Made by a program: the position numbers and the translations under genes
In this document: in pieces, positions 1-8,600 of the stretch
Position numbering within the stretch: position 1 is the first letter of the stretch
Layout: every line of letters begins with the position of its first letter
The notes under the pieces: generated by a model
The model's database searches: none
What the model saw: the letters and a program-made list of their open reading frames with translations, nothing else
Told to the model about the DNA's origin: nothing
NCBI RefSeq assembly: GCF_027594865.1
Contig: NZ_CP089391.1
Coordinates: forward strand, 5,238,501-5,302,500
DNA from: Bradyrhizobium xenonodulans
Lineage (GTDB): Bacteria; Pseudomonadota; Alphaproteobacteria; Rhizobiales; Xanthobacteraceae
Length of the DNA stretch: 64,000 bases
Direction of reading: 5' to 3'

Positions 1-1068
1 GGCGCTGAAGCCACGCTTCAGCCGCATGACGTAGCCGATGACTTCGGCGACCGCATGGTAGTGCTCGGTCGGGATTTCCTGGTCGATTTCGACGGTGGCG
101 TAGAGCGCGCGGGCCAGCGGCACGTTTTCGACGATCGGAATGTCGTGCTCCCGCGCGATCTCCCGAATCTTGAAGGCGAGGTTGTCGACGCCCTTGGCGA
201 CGCAGATCGGCGCCGACATGCCGCGCTCGTAGGACAGCGCCACCGAATAGTGGGTCGGGTTGGTGATGATCACGGAAGCCTTGGGAACCGCCGCCATCAT
301 GCGCTTCTTGGCGCGCTGCTGCCGCAGCTGCCTGATCTTGCCCTTGATGTGCGGGTCGCCTTCGGACTGCTTGAACTCTTCCTTGATCTCCTGGAGCGAC
401 ATCTTCTGCCGCTGGAACCAGCTGCGATACTGGAAGAAATAGTCGGCGATGGCGACGACCGCGAGCGCCGCGACCACCGCGCCGAGCAGGTGGACGGTCA
501 TGCTGGTGGTGGTACCGAGCATGGCGGCCGGATCGAGCCTGACCATCGCCTCCATGCGATGCCGCTCCGGCCACAGGATCATGGTCATGACCACGCCGAG
601 CGCGATCAACTTGCCGATGCCCTTCAGGAAATTCGCCGCCGCCTGCTTGCCGAAGATGCGCGCGAAGCCGGCCGCAGGCGAAATCTTGCTGAATTTGGGC
701 GTCAGGGATTCGGCCGACCAGACCAGACGGTGCTGGAGCATGTTGCCGGCAATGGCCGCCAGCACCAGCATCAGCAAGGGCACCCCGACCGCCGCGAGCA
801 CGGCGACTTCGATCTGCTGCATCAGCGCGAGCAGAGCCCTGCCGTCGGTCTTGATCATCCAGGCATTGGCGAGCAGGTTCCGCATCGGCGTCACCAGTCC
901 GCTGCCCACCGAGGCCGAGAAGGTCGAGAGCACGAGCGTGGCGCCCGCGATCATGAACCAGGTGTTGATCTCCTGGCTCTTGGCGACGTCGCCGCGTTCG
1001 AGCGCCTCGTCGAGGCGTTTTTGCGTCGGGTCTTCTGTTTGACTCTCGGGATCCTTGTCTTCCGCCAT
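1..1068 (-). CDS. flhB: FlhB, flagellar export switch protein (3' end cut by window)
   Basis: FlhB is the inner-membrane component of the flagellar type III export apparatus that switches substrate specificity from rod/hook to filament. The leftward frame starts at an ATG at 1068 (MAEDKDPESQTEDPTQKRL) and is still open at base 1, giving 356 residues, so only a few C-terminal residues are missing. The N-terminal ETEDPT-like motif is followed by hydrophobic segments. The self-cleavage motif NPTH falls at residues 270-273, inside NPTHYSVALSYERG. It is followed at 11 nt spacing upstream by fliR, so it is probably in the fliR-containing operon. Identification is firm. Confidence 0.97.
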   Translation of the reverse strand, partial: MAEDKDPESQTEDPTQKRLDEALERGDVAKSQEINTWFMIAGATLVLSTFSASVGSGLVTPMRNLLANAWMIKTDGRALLALMQQIEVAVLAAVGVPLLMLVLAAIAGNMLQHRLVWSAESLTPKFSKISPAAGFARIFGKQAAANFLKGIGKLIALGVVMTMILWPERHRMEAMVRLDPAAMLGTTTSMTVHLLGAVVAALAVVAIADYFFQYRSWFQRQKMSLQEIKEEFKQSEGDPHIKGKIRQLRQQRAKKRMMAAVPKASVIITNPTHYSVALSYERGMSAPICVAKGVDNLAFKIREIAREHDIPIVENVPLARALYATVEIDQEIPTEHYHAVAEVIGYVMRLKRGFSA

Positions 1069-1078
1069 CGATCCCTCG

Positions 1079-1849
1079 TTACCTGAGCGGCATCATCTGG
1101 TGCATCACACCGATGAAGTAATCGAGATACGTGCCCATCATCGCCGTGAGCACCACGGCGAGCACCAGGAAGCCGAGGAAGATCGACAGCGGCACGCCGA
1201 CGAAATAGACCTGCATCTGCGGCATCAGCCGCGCGAGAATCCCCAGCCCGATGTTGAAGACGAGGCCGAACACCAGGAATGGTCCGGAGAGTTGCAGACC
1301 GAGCCGGAACGCGGCAGCAAAGGCGCGCGTCGCAAGCGAGGCGACATCGCCGCTGGAGACGGTCTCGCCCGGCGAGAAGATCGCATAGCTGTCGTTCAGC
1401 GCGGCGATCACCAGATGATGGCTGTCGGTGGCAAACAGCAGCGTCACCCCGAGCATGGTCAGGAAATTGCCGACCAGCACGCCCTGCTGTCCCTGGGTCG
1501 GATCGACCGAGGTGACGAAGCCGAGCCCCATCTGCTGCGCGATCACGGAGCCCGCGACCTGGAGCGCCGACAGCGTCACGCGCGCGGTCGCTCCCAGCAC
1601 GATGCCGATCACGATCTCATGCAGCATCAGCACCAGCAGCGGCGCGAGCGATCCCATGTCGACCTGATAGGCGTTGCGGTGCAGCGGCAGAATGATGAGC
1701 GTGAGCAGCAGCGCGATCGACAGCTTGATCCGCGTCGGAATGTTGGTCTCGCCCAGCCCCGGCAACAGCATCACCATCGCGCCGACCCGGGCGAAGGCGA
1801 GCATGAAGGACGCGGCAAGCGCCGGCAGCAGCGAGACGTCGATGCGCAT
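1079..1849 (-). CDS. fliR: FliR, flagellar export gate membrane protein
   Basis: FliR forms the export gate core with FliP and FliQ in the inner membrane. The 256-residue product has the usual family length and about six hydrophobic helices. It contains the conserved segment IAQQMGLGFVTSVDPTQGQ near residue 110 and the GLQLSGPFLVFGLVFNIGLG region near residue 190. It lies between fliQ (17 nt upstream) and flhB (10 nt downstream) on the same strand, the usual fliQ-fliR-flhB order, which implies co-transcription. Confidence 0.96.
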   Translation of the reverse strand: MRIDVSLLPALAASFMLAFARVGAMVMLLPGLGETNIPTRIKLSIALLLTLIILPLHRNAYQVDMGSLAPLLVLMLHEIVIGIVLGATARVTLSALQVAGSVIAQQMGLGFVTSVDPTQGQQGVLVGNFLTMLGVTLLFATDSHHLVIAALNDSYAIFSPGETVSSGDVASLATRAFAAAFRLGLQLSGPFLVFGLVFNIGLGILARLMPQMQVYFVGVPLSIFLGFLVLAVVLTAMMGTYLDYFIGVMHQMMPLR

Positions 1850-1866
1850 AGCGCTCGCATTGTGCC

Positions 1867-2130
1867 TCAGCCGCCGATGATTCGCGACGATATCCGCAGC
1901 ATGTGGGCGTGGAGCGAATCGGCCATGAACGGGAGCGCCAACAGCATCGTGGCGAAGATGGCCAGGATCTTCGGCACGTAGATCAGCGTCTGCTCCTGGA
2001 TCTGCGTCAGCGCCTGGAACAGTGACACGATGACGCCGACCACGAGACCGACCACCATCAGCGGCGACGACACGATCACGATGGTCCAGATCGCATCACG
2101 CGCGACATCGAGGGTTTCAGGTCCGGTCAT
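1867..2130 (-). CDS. fliQ: FliQ, flagellar export gate subunit
   Basis: An 87-residue protein with two transmembrane helices, the size and topology of FliQ, which packs around FliP/FliR in the export gate. Recognisable features are the N-terminal MTGPETLDVARDAIWTIV stretch, the VVGLVVGVIVSLFQALTQIQ helix, and EQTLIYVPKILAIFATMLL in the second helix. It starts the fliQ-fliR-flhB run and is separated from fliE by a 111-nt gap that contains an inverted repeat, so it may be read through from the flgB operon. Confidence 0.95.
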   Translation of the reverse strand: MTGPETLDVARDAIWTIVIVSSPLMVVGLVVGVIVSLFQALTQIQEQTLIYVPKILAIFATMLLALPFMADSLHAHMLRISSRIIGG

Positions 2131-2181
2131 TTCAAACTTCCATTCTCGTTTGTTCGATACATCAGACAGCGCAAATGGCGC

Positions 2182-2218
2182 GTAGCGAATGGCGATTGGG
2201 AACTCCCTAATTCGCTAC
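2182..2218. repeat. Inverted repeat in the fliE-fliQ gap
   Basis: GTAGCGAAT at 2182-2190 and ATTCGCTAC at 2210-2218 form an exact 9-bp inverted repeat with a 19-nt loop. The surrounding bases (AATGGCGA, ACTCGCCA) repeat the same words. It could be a processing or attenuation hairpin within the flgB-fliE-fliQRflhB transcript, or a small dispersed repeat. Role not known. Confidence 0.55.
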
Positions 2219-2241
2219 TCGCCATACGCCACTCGCCAAAA

Positions 2242-2550
2242 TCAGATCGGCATCTTCATGATGTCTTCGTACGCCGAGATCACGCGGTCGCGGACCGAGA
2301 CCAGCGTGGACACCGCGACGTCGGTGTCGGCCACCGCGGTCACCACGTCCATCACGTTGGCCTTGCCGGCGGCCATCGCCACCGTCTGGGCGTCGGACTT
2401 GCGGCCGGACTCCATGACGCTGCCGACGGCGTCCTTCAGCAGCGAAGCAAAGGACTGCCCGTTCGGCTCGCTGCCCTTGCCTGCTCCGCTGTTCTCCAGC
2501 ACGCGGGCAAGGCTGGCATAGGCGTTGGCGGCGATTGTCGGTGATGCCAT
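2242..2550 (-). CDS. fliE: FliE, MS-ring to rod adaptor
   Basis: FliE joins the MS ring to the proximal rod and is exported through the flagellar gate. The product is 102 residues, normal for FliE, with the family-typical C-terminal half: ANVMDVVTAVADTDVAVSTL and VRDRVISAYEDIMKMPI. It has no signal peptide, as expected for a type III substrate. It follows flgC by 17 nt in the order flgB-flgC-fliE, the standard proximal rod operon. Confidence 0.95.
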   Translation of the reverse strand: MASPTIAANAYASLARVLENSGAGKGSEPNGQSFASLLKDAVGSVMESGRKSDAQTVAMAAGKANVMDVVTAVADTDVAVSTLVSVRDRVISAYEDIMKMPI

Positions 2551-2567
2551 GGCTCAATTGTCCTTGT

Positions 2568-2993
2568 TCAGCTCTTGAGGATGTCGAGCGTGCGCTGGAT
2601 CATCCGGCGCGTCGCACTGATGATGTTGAGGTTGGCCTCGTAGGACCGCTGCGCGTCGCGCATGTCGGTCATCTCGACCACCGAGTTCACGTTGGGGTAT
2701 TTGACGTTGCCGGTCGCATCGGCCGCCGGATTGTTCGGCTCGTATTTGGTGCGGAAGTTGGACTGGTCGGGCTTGATCCTGCCGAGGGTGACGACCTGCG
2801 CGTCGAGCGTGCGGTCGAGCGCGGAGGAGAAGGTCGGAACCTTGCGCCGGTAGGGATCGCCGCCGGATGTCTGCGACGTCGAATCCGCGTTTGCGATGTT
2901 TTCCGAGATCACCCGCATGCGCCCGGCCTGCGCGCGCAGGCCCGAGGTCGCGATCGCCATCGAGCGGGCAAAGTCGCTGCTGTCATTGGCCAT
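2568..2993 (-). CDS. flgC: FlgC, proximal rod protein
   Basis: FlgC is a rod subunit exported by the flagellar type III system. The 141-residue product shows the rod/hook N-terminal motif ARSMAIATSGLRAQAGRMRV followed by ISENIANADST (the ANADST variant of the family signature). Its C-terminal helix carries MRDAQRSYEANLNIISATR, diagnostic of FlgC. It lies 15 nt after flgB and 17 nt before fliE. Confidence 0.96.
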   Translation of the reverse strand: MANDSSDFARSMAIATSGLRAQAGRMRVISENIANADSTSQTSGGDPYRRKVPTFSSALDRTLDAQVVTLGRIKPDQSNFRTKYEPNNPAADATGNVKYPNVNSVVEMTDMRDAQRSYEANLNIISATRRMIQRTLDILKS

Positions 2994-3008
2994 GATGTTC
3001 CCCTAGCT

Positions 3009-3413
3009 CTAGCCCTTGCCGATCGCGGTCTTGAGCAGATGCAGGCTCTTCGAATAGAGCGAGGTCGCCGCCGCATAGTCCATCTGGTTGCTGGCAGCCT
3101 TCATCATCTCTTCTTCGAGATTGACGGCGTTGCCCGCGGGACGGGTCTCGAAACCCACATTCTTGTTCTGGTCGAAGCTCGAGGCCGCGCCCGACGGTGT
3201 CATGTGGGAGCCGCTGGTGCGGGTCATCGCCAGGGGGCCCATCGAGCCGGTAACGGCGCCCGATTTGTCGAGCTTCGGCTCGACCAGGTCGCGCGGCCGG
3301 AACTTCGGTGTGTCGGAATTGGAGACGTTCTCGGACAGGACGCGTTGGCGTTCCTGGTGCCATTGCATCTTGGTGCGAAGCGCCGACAGCACCGGAAGAT
3401 CGTTGATGGACAT
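3009..3413 (-). CDS. flgB: FlgB, proximal rod protein
   Basis: FlgB is the proximal rod subunit. The product is 134 residues, with the N-terminal SALRTKMQWHQERQRVLSE and VSNSDTPKFRPRDL segments typical of FlgB, and a C-terminal helix with SNQMDYAAATSLYSKSLHLL. It is the first gene of the flgB-flgC-fliE run, possibly continuing into fliQ-fliR-flhB. Its upstream region has a perfect CtrA-type box at 3484-3498 and a palindrome at 3461-3474, which suggests early (class II) control. Confidence 0.96.
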   Translation of the reverse strand: MSINDLPVLSALRTKMQWHQERQRVLSENVSNSDTPKFRPRDLVEPKLDKSGAVTGSMGPLAMTRTSGSHMTPSGAASSFDQNKNVGFETRPAGNAVNLEEEMMKAASNQMDYAAATSLYSKSLHLLKTAIGKG

Positions 3414-3460
3414 CGTTGCGGCTCCTTCCGCCTCTCTTCGGACCTTCAGGCCCGAAGCTA

Positions 3461-3474
3461 GGCAGAATTTGCCG
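3461..3474. promoter_or_regulatory. FlbD/ftr-like palindrome before flgB
   Basis: GGCAGAATTTGCCG, a near-perfect inverted repeat, lies 48-61 nt upstream of the flgB start, between the CtrA-type box and the gene. The same pattern (GGCA-N6-TGCCG) recurs before fliO, fliX/flgI and flbT. Assignment to FlbD is inference from its resemblance to the Caulobacter ftr elements. Confidence 0.55.
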
Positions 3475-3483
3475 CGTGTATGG

Positions 3484-3498
3484 TTAACAGGTGGTTAA
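3484..3498. promoter_or_regulatory. CtrA-type box before flgB
   Basis: TTAACAGGTGGTTAA matches the full CtrA consensus TTAA-N7-TTAA. It sits 70 nt upstream of the leftward flgB start, in the 354-nt region shared with divergent fliO. CtrA is the cell-cycle regulator that activates early flagellar operons in Caulobacter. In a sequence this GC-rich the motif is rare by chance. Confidence 0.75.
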
Positions 3499-3655
3499 GG
3501 TTGCTACCGGCACATGTCTCCTGTCGGGACACGAGTCTGTGCCTCCGTGATTCTACGCATCCAAAAGCGGCATTAACCCAACCGTTTGGCGGGCCATGCA
3601 CAGGCCAAGAAGTCGTTTTGGATCGAGCGATTCATGGGTTATTAAGAGTTGGGGA

Positions 3656-3670
3656 CGGCAAAACTTGCCG
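3656..3670. promoter_or_regulatory. FlbD/ftr-like palindrome before fliO
   Basis: CGGCAAAACTTGCCG, a 15-bp palindrome of form CGGCAA-N3-TTGCCG, ends 97 nt upstream of the fliO ATG. It is the cleanest of several copies in flagellar promoters of this window. I see no other clear promoter element on this side of the 3414-3767 gap. Confidence 0.55.
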
Positions 3671-3767
3671 TGGGACGTTAAGAAATCGCAGTTTTGGGGC
3701 ATCCTACGCCGGTGGTTGGCGCATCTGACCATGGGCACGAGAAAAGCGCCATTTGCCGGGGACAAGT

Positions 3768-4751
3768 ATGCAAGGCAGCCCTATCACCTTCATTGTCGCG
3801 TTCATCGTCGTTCTGGCGTTGATCGGCCTCGCCGCTTGGCTGGTTCGCCGATTCGCCAACACGCGGCTCGGCGCCAACACCCAGCGTGGCAGGATGCCCC
3901 GCCTCGCCGTGATCGATGCGGCCGCAGTCGACGGCCGTCGGCGTCTGGTGCTGGTGCGGCGTGACAATGTCGAGCATCTCCTGATGATCGGCGGCCCTAC
4001 CGATATCGTCGTCGAGCCGAACATCGTGCGCGCCGCGCCCGGCCGCGACCAGATTCCGCAGCGTCCCAATGCCGCCGAGCCGCCGCGTCTGGCGCCCATG
4101 CCCGATACCAGCAGCTGGGCCGACGAAGCGCCGCCGCGGCCCGAGCTGCTCGATCATCCCGAGCCGCAAATGCCCGAGCCGCCGCCGCGGCCCGCACGTC
4201 CCTCCTTCGCCGACGAAGTGCGCCGGCCCGCGCCCGCTTTGGCCGAGCGCCGCAACGAGCCGCCGCTGGCCGGCTTTCCGCCCGAGCCGATCGCGCCGCG
4301 CCCCGAGCGCGAGCCGCGTCCCGAGCCCATTCCGCCGCGCATCGCCCGCAACGAGCCCCCGCTGATGCCGCGCCCGCCGCGCCAGAGCGAGCCGGTGAAA
4401 GTACCGCCGGTGCGCGCCGAGCGCGCGGCCGCGCCGCCGCCTCCTCCGCCCGTGCCGCAGGCTCCGCCCGTTCCACCGCCGGCCCCCGCCGCCGCTGCGC
4501 CCTCGAGCGCCGAGCAGAATCTCGCCGAAATGGCGCAGCGTCTCGAAGCTGCGCTGCGCCGCCCCGCCGGCGAGACGGTCGCGCCTCCGGTTGCACCCGA
4601 ACCGCCCGCTCCGCCGCCGCCCCGCGCCGCACGCAGCGAGCCGCCGGCACCACCGGCCCCGCCCGCAAAGCCGGCCGCGGAGAAGACCAGCTTTGAAAAT
4701 CTCGAAGACGAGATGGCCTCACTGCTCGGCCGTCCGAAGCCGTCTTCGTGA
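3768..4751 (+). CDS. fliO: FliO-like flagellar export protein with proline-rich tail
   Basis: The N-terminus (MQGSPITFIVAFIVVLALIG) is one transmembrane helix, followed by a short FliO-type domain to about residue 90 (RLAVIDAAAVDGRRRLVLVR, VEHLLMIGGPTDIVVE). FliO assists assembly of the FliP/FliR gate. Residues 100-325 are a low-complexity Pro/Ala/Arg/Glu tail, so at 327 residues the protein is much longer than enterobacterial FliO. I chose the ATG at 3768 because it follows GGGGACA and begins directly at the membrane helix; a TTG at 3753 would add five residues. The stop overlaps the fliP start (GTGA), which implies translational coupling. Confidence 0.85.
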   Translation: MQGSPITFIVAFIVVLALIGLAAWLVRRFANTRLGANTQRGRMPRLAVIDAAAVDGRRRLVLVRRDNVEHLLMIGGPTDIVVEPNIVRAAPGRDQIPQRPNAAEPPRLAPMPDTSSWADEAPPRPELLDHPEPQMPEPPPRPARPSFADEVRRPAPALAERRNEPPLAGFPPEPIAPRPEREPRPEPIPPRIARNEPPLMPRPPRQSEPVKVPPVRAERAAAPPPPPPVPQAPPVPPPAPAAAAPSSAEQNLAEMAQRLEAALRRPAGETVAPPVAPEPPAPPPPRAARSEPPAPPAPPAKPAAEKTSFENLEDEMASLLGRPKPSS

Positions 4752-5524
4752 GGCTGCCGGCCCTCCCGCGTAGAGTTCTTTTTCTTTCTGTCCTGATCGC
4801 CGCGGCTTCGCTCGCGAGCCTTGCGTTCGCCCCGGTTGCGCATGCGCAGGACATCAGCATCAATCTCGGCGGCGCTCAGGGTGGCGGCGGCGTCACCGAG
4901 CGCGCGATCCAGCTCATCGCGCTGCTCACGGTGCTGTCGATCGCGCCGTCGATCCTGATCATGATGACCTCGTTCACGCGCATCGTGGTCGTGCTGTCGC
5001 TGCTGCGCACCGCGATGGGCACGGCGACCGCGCCGCCGAACTCGGTGATCATTGCGCTCGCGATGTTCCTCACCTTCTTCGTGATGGGGCCCGTCCTGCA
5101 AAAATCCTACGACGACGGCATCCGCCCGCTCGTCGCCAACCAGCTCAGTGTCGAGGACGCGCTCCAGCGCGCCTCGGTGCCCTTGCGCGGCTTCATGCAG
5201 AAGAACGTGCGCGAGAAGGACCTCAAGCTGTTCCTGGATCTCTCCGGCGAGCCGCCGCCGGCCACCCCCGACGAACTGGCACTTCGCATCCTCGTCCCTG
5301 CCTTCATGATCTCCGAGCTGAAGCGCGCCTTCGAGATCGGCTTCCTGCTGTTCCTGCCCTTCCTGATCATCGACCTCGTCGTCGCATCCGTGCTGATGTC
5401 GATGGGCATGATGATGCTGCCGCCGGCCACGATCTCGCTGCCGTTCAAGCTGATCTTCTTCGTGCTGGTCGACGGCTGGTCGCTGGTGGCGGGGAGCCTG
5501 GTGCAGAGCTACGGGGGAGGATGA
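4748..5524 (+). CDS. fliP: FliP, flagellar export gate protein
   Basis: FliP is the main subunit of the export gate pore. The 258-residue product begins with a cleavable signal peptide (SLASLAFAPVAHAQ, about residues 20-34), as FliP usually does. It carries the signatures SFTRIVVVLSLLRTAMGTA, LAMFLTFFVMGPV, and ILVPAFMISELKRAFEIGF followed by FLPFLIIDLVVASVLMSMGM. The start is a GTG at 4748 overlapping the fliO stop by four bases. Confidence 0.97.
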   Translation: MRLPALPRRVLFLSVLIAAASLASLAFAPVAHAQDISINLGGAQGGGGVTERAIQLIALLTVLSIAPSILIMMTSFTRIVVVLSLLRTAMGTATAPPNSVIIALAMFLTFFVMGPVLQKSYDDGIRPLVANQLSVEDALQRASVPLRGFMQKNVREKDLKLFLDLSGEPPPATPDELALRILVPAFMISELKRAFEIGFLLFLPFLIIDLVVASVLMSMGMMMLPPATISLPFKLIFFVLVDGWSLVAGSLVQSYGGG

Positions 5525-5542
5525 CCTCCCCGCTCCCGCACA

Positions 5543-5620
5543 ATTGCGAGGAGCCCTTGCGACGAAGCAATCCAGGCTGCCTCCGCGGAAAGATTCTGCT
5601 TCGCTCCACACAGCAATGAC
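5543..5620. repeat. Degenerate dispersed palindromic repeat
   Basis: The 145-nt gap between fliP and the converging TPR gene contains ATTGCGAG, GACGAAGCAATCCAG, then TTCTGCTTCGCT and AGCAATGAC in inverted order. It is a degraded relative of the much cleaner copy at 17838-17926. Such elements are dispersed in Bradyrhizobium intergenic DNA. It might serve as a transcription end between convergent genes. Confidence 0.6.
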
Positions 5621-5669
5621 TGAGCATGTGGCGACCAGTCGGGCCGCTCTTGGCGAGGTCGCCGAATTC

Positions 5670-8600
5670 CTACCGCGTCATCTTGATCTGCCGCACGGCC
5701 GGAATCTTCGGCAGCGAGCCGGTATGGTCGGACTCGTCCTTGGCCTGCGGCGAGGCCGGCGCGCGGGCGGTGGCATCGGGGAAGCGCTGCTTCATCTCGC
5801 GCAGGAAGCCGTCGAGCGTGTCGACGCTGGCGGCGAGCTTGGCGATCTCGGCGAATTCGGCGCTGGAGGACGCCGCCGGCTTGCTGGCGATGTCGAAGGC
5901 GAGACGGTCTGCGCTCTCGCTCATCAACGGCGCGTATTTCTCGCGGAAGCGCGACAGGCCGATCGAGTCGTCGGCGAGCGCATAGCCGACGGCGGCGCGG
6001 ATGATGTCGCTCTTCTCCACCGCATTGAGCGGCTTGAAGTCGCGGAAACGGTCGCCGTAATAGAGCTCGATCTGCTCGGCGGATTCGCGCCAGCGCCGCG
6101 CCGCCCAGAAGATGTCGGAACGCAGGCGCAGCACCTCGCGCCCGGAGACGTTGGACACGATGTCGAGCGCGAGATCGTGGCGGCCGACGTCGCTCTGCGC
6201 GCGCGCCTCGAGCAGCAGGCGCTGCTGCCGCAGCTCGCCGGAGAGATCGCTGATGCGGCTCGCGCGCAGCGCCGAGATCGCCATGTCGGGCTTGCGGTTG
6301 GCGAGATAGATCATGGACAGGCGCGCGGCGACCTGGGCGCGCGCGGCGCCTTCGAGGCGGTGGTCGACCTGGTATTGCAACAGCTCGGCGGCCTGGTCGA
6401 GCAGGTCGATCGAGGCGAGACGATCGGCAAGGCGCCGGATCAGCTCATCGCCGCGACGGCCGATCGGCGTCAGCTCGCGGAACTCGTAGAACATGCCGAG
6501 CGCCTCGACCGGCGGCAGCTCGTCGCCCTTGGGCCCCAGGAAGATCTGCGTGAACAGGTCGGAGGCGAGGTCCTGTGCCTGGCGCGAGGCCTCGGCGTTC
6601 GGCTGGAGCCTGGTCGCGGTCCGCGCCGCCGCGAGCGCGTCCCGGTAACGCCCGTTCTCGGCGTAGATCTTCGACAGCATCTGGAGCGTCTTGACCTCGA
6701 TCGAGTCGCCCCGCCAGGTCATCGACAGCGTCTCGAGCTCGCGCAGCGCGTCTTCCTTGCCAATCTCGTCGCGCTTCTGCCGCAGCGCCACCTCGAGCTG
6801 CTTGGCCTCGGCCGCCGCCTGACGATCGTTGGAGGCGACCGCGAACTTGTAATCGTCGAGCGCGTCCTTGTCGTGGCCGAGCGCCTCGGCGAGCCGGCCG
6901 CGCAGCACGGCGAAGCCGGGCGCTGCCTCGGGCGAGATGCCGACCACCTCGATCTCGCCGCGCCGCTTGGAGGCGCCGGCATAATCCTTCACCTCGAGCG
7001 AAGCGCGCATCGCCTCCATCGTCACGATGCGCTGGATGTCGATCGGCAGCGAGGCGATCGCGAATTCGACGTTCTTGAATTTTTCGCGGGCGTCCGCCCA
7101 TTTGCCCTGGCGCGCATAGGCGAGCGCCTTCCAGAGCTGGGAATCGTGGCTGTTGCCGATCACGGGATTGGCGAGGTCCTTCAGGCCCTGCGCCGGACGG
7201 CCGACCAGGATGCTGGCGATCGCATGCATGATCAGCGCGCCGCTCTCCTCCTTGTTGAGGGGATCGCTCAGCATCAATTCGGTGACGGCCTTGGCTTCGT
7301 GATACATGGCGCGCGACATATAGAACTGCGCGAGATCGAGCCGCGGCAGCGAGCGCTGCGCCGGATCGACCGTGGAGATCGCCGTGATCAGCTCGCTCTG
7401 GCGCGCCATGAAGTTTTCCGACTGGCCCTTGCGCCAGCCTTCCGGACTGAAGACCGGCCGCACCGCGGTCGGCGCCCGCTCGGCCGAGATATCGACCGGC
7501 GACAGGGTCAGCCCGCCCTTCTTGCCGAGAATGACCTTGTCGGATCCGACCTCGACGCCGACCTCGTCGGAGTTCGGCCGGATCGCGATGCCGTGCGCGG
7601 ATTCCAGCAGCGAGAGATCGACGAGATCCTGCCGCTTGATGAAGCCGCGGACCGGCCGCTGGCCCGTGACGACATAGAGCATGTCGCCGGCATCGGGATC
7701 GGTCAGCTTGTGCAGCAGGCCCGGATTGGCGAAGGGAATCGCGATGTTGGCGAGCGCGGGGTCGGTGATGTTGCGCGACATCATCAGCGGCAGCGGCGTC
7801 GCCGGGATCTTGTCGGCGAGCGTCAAGAGCCAGTTGGTCTCCTTGCCGACCTCCTCGCTCGACAGCGAGTAGACCAGCGGCCGGGTGAGACGAATGCGCA
7901 CCGCCTGCCCCTTGTCGAGCGGCATGCGGCCGACCTCGCCGATCATCGCGCCGCCCCTGGCGCGGATCGCCTCGACGTCGATCGGCTTCGGCGTATCGAA
8001 CACCAGCCACACCGTGTCGCCGCGGCGGAACGCCGCCGCGGGCGTTGAGACCTGAAGCGGGAACATCACACGCAGGCCGTCGCTGTCGCGGCGGACATCG
8101 ACGCTGGCCACAGTGGGCTGGGGCGCGGCCGGCACCTCGGCAGGCGCAGCCTTGACCGGCTCCTTCGCAGCCTCCGTCACGCCCCCCTTGGGCGCTTCGA
8201 CGACGGCAGGCGTCATCGGCTTGACGGGCGCGGCCGGCGCCGCGGCCTCCGCGGGCTTGGGGCCTTCCTTGAGCGCTTCCGCAGCATGCGGAGCTTCGGC
8301 CGCGGGAGCCGGCGCAGGCTTCGGTGCTTCGACGGCCGGCATCGCCCCCGGCGCTTCCGGCTTCACCTCGGGCTTCACCTCGATTTTGGCTTCGCGCGCG
8401 ATCGTCTCCGACGTGGGCGGCGCGATCTCGCGATGGACTTCCTTCGGCTTCTCGGTCGCGGGCTTCTCCGGGGCCGGGCCATGACCGGCAGCAGGCTTGG
8501 CCTGCGCAATCACGGACTCGGCCGTTGCGGCGATCTTGCCCTTGTCGGGCTGGAAGGAGATGTCGACGACGTAATTCTTGTCGTCGCGGAAGGAATGCAC

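Noticed and set aside
5544..8048. An 834-codon open frame antisense to the TPR gene
   Set aside because: It is rich in Arg/His/Asp/Gly with no domain or start signal, as expected for the complement of a GC-rich gene. The leftward frame has a signal peptide, TPR units and a CtrA box.
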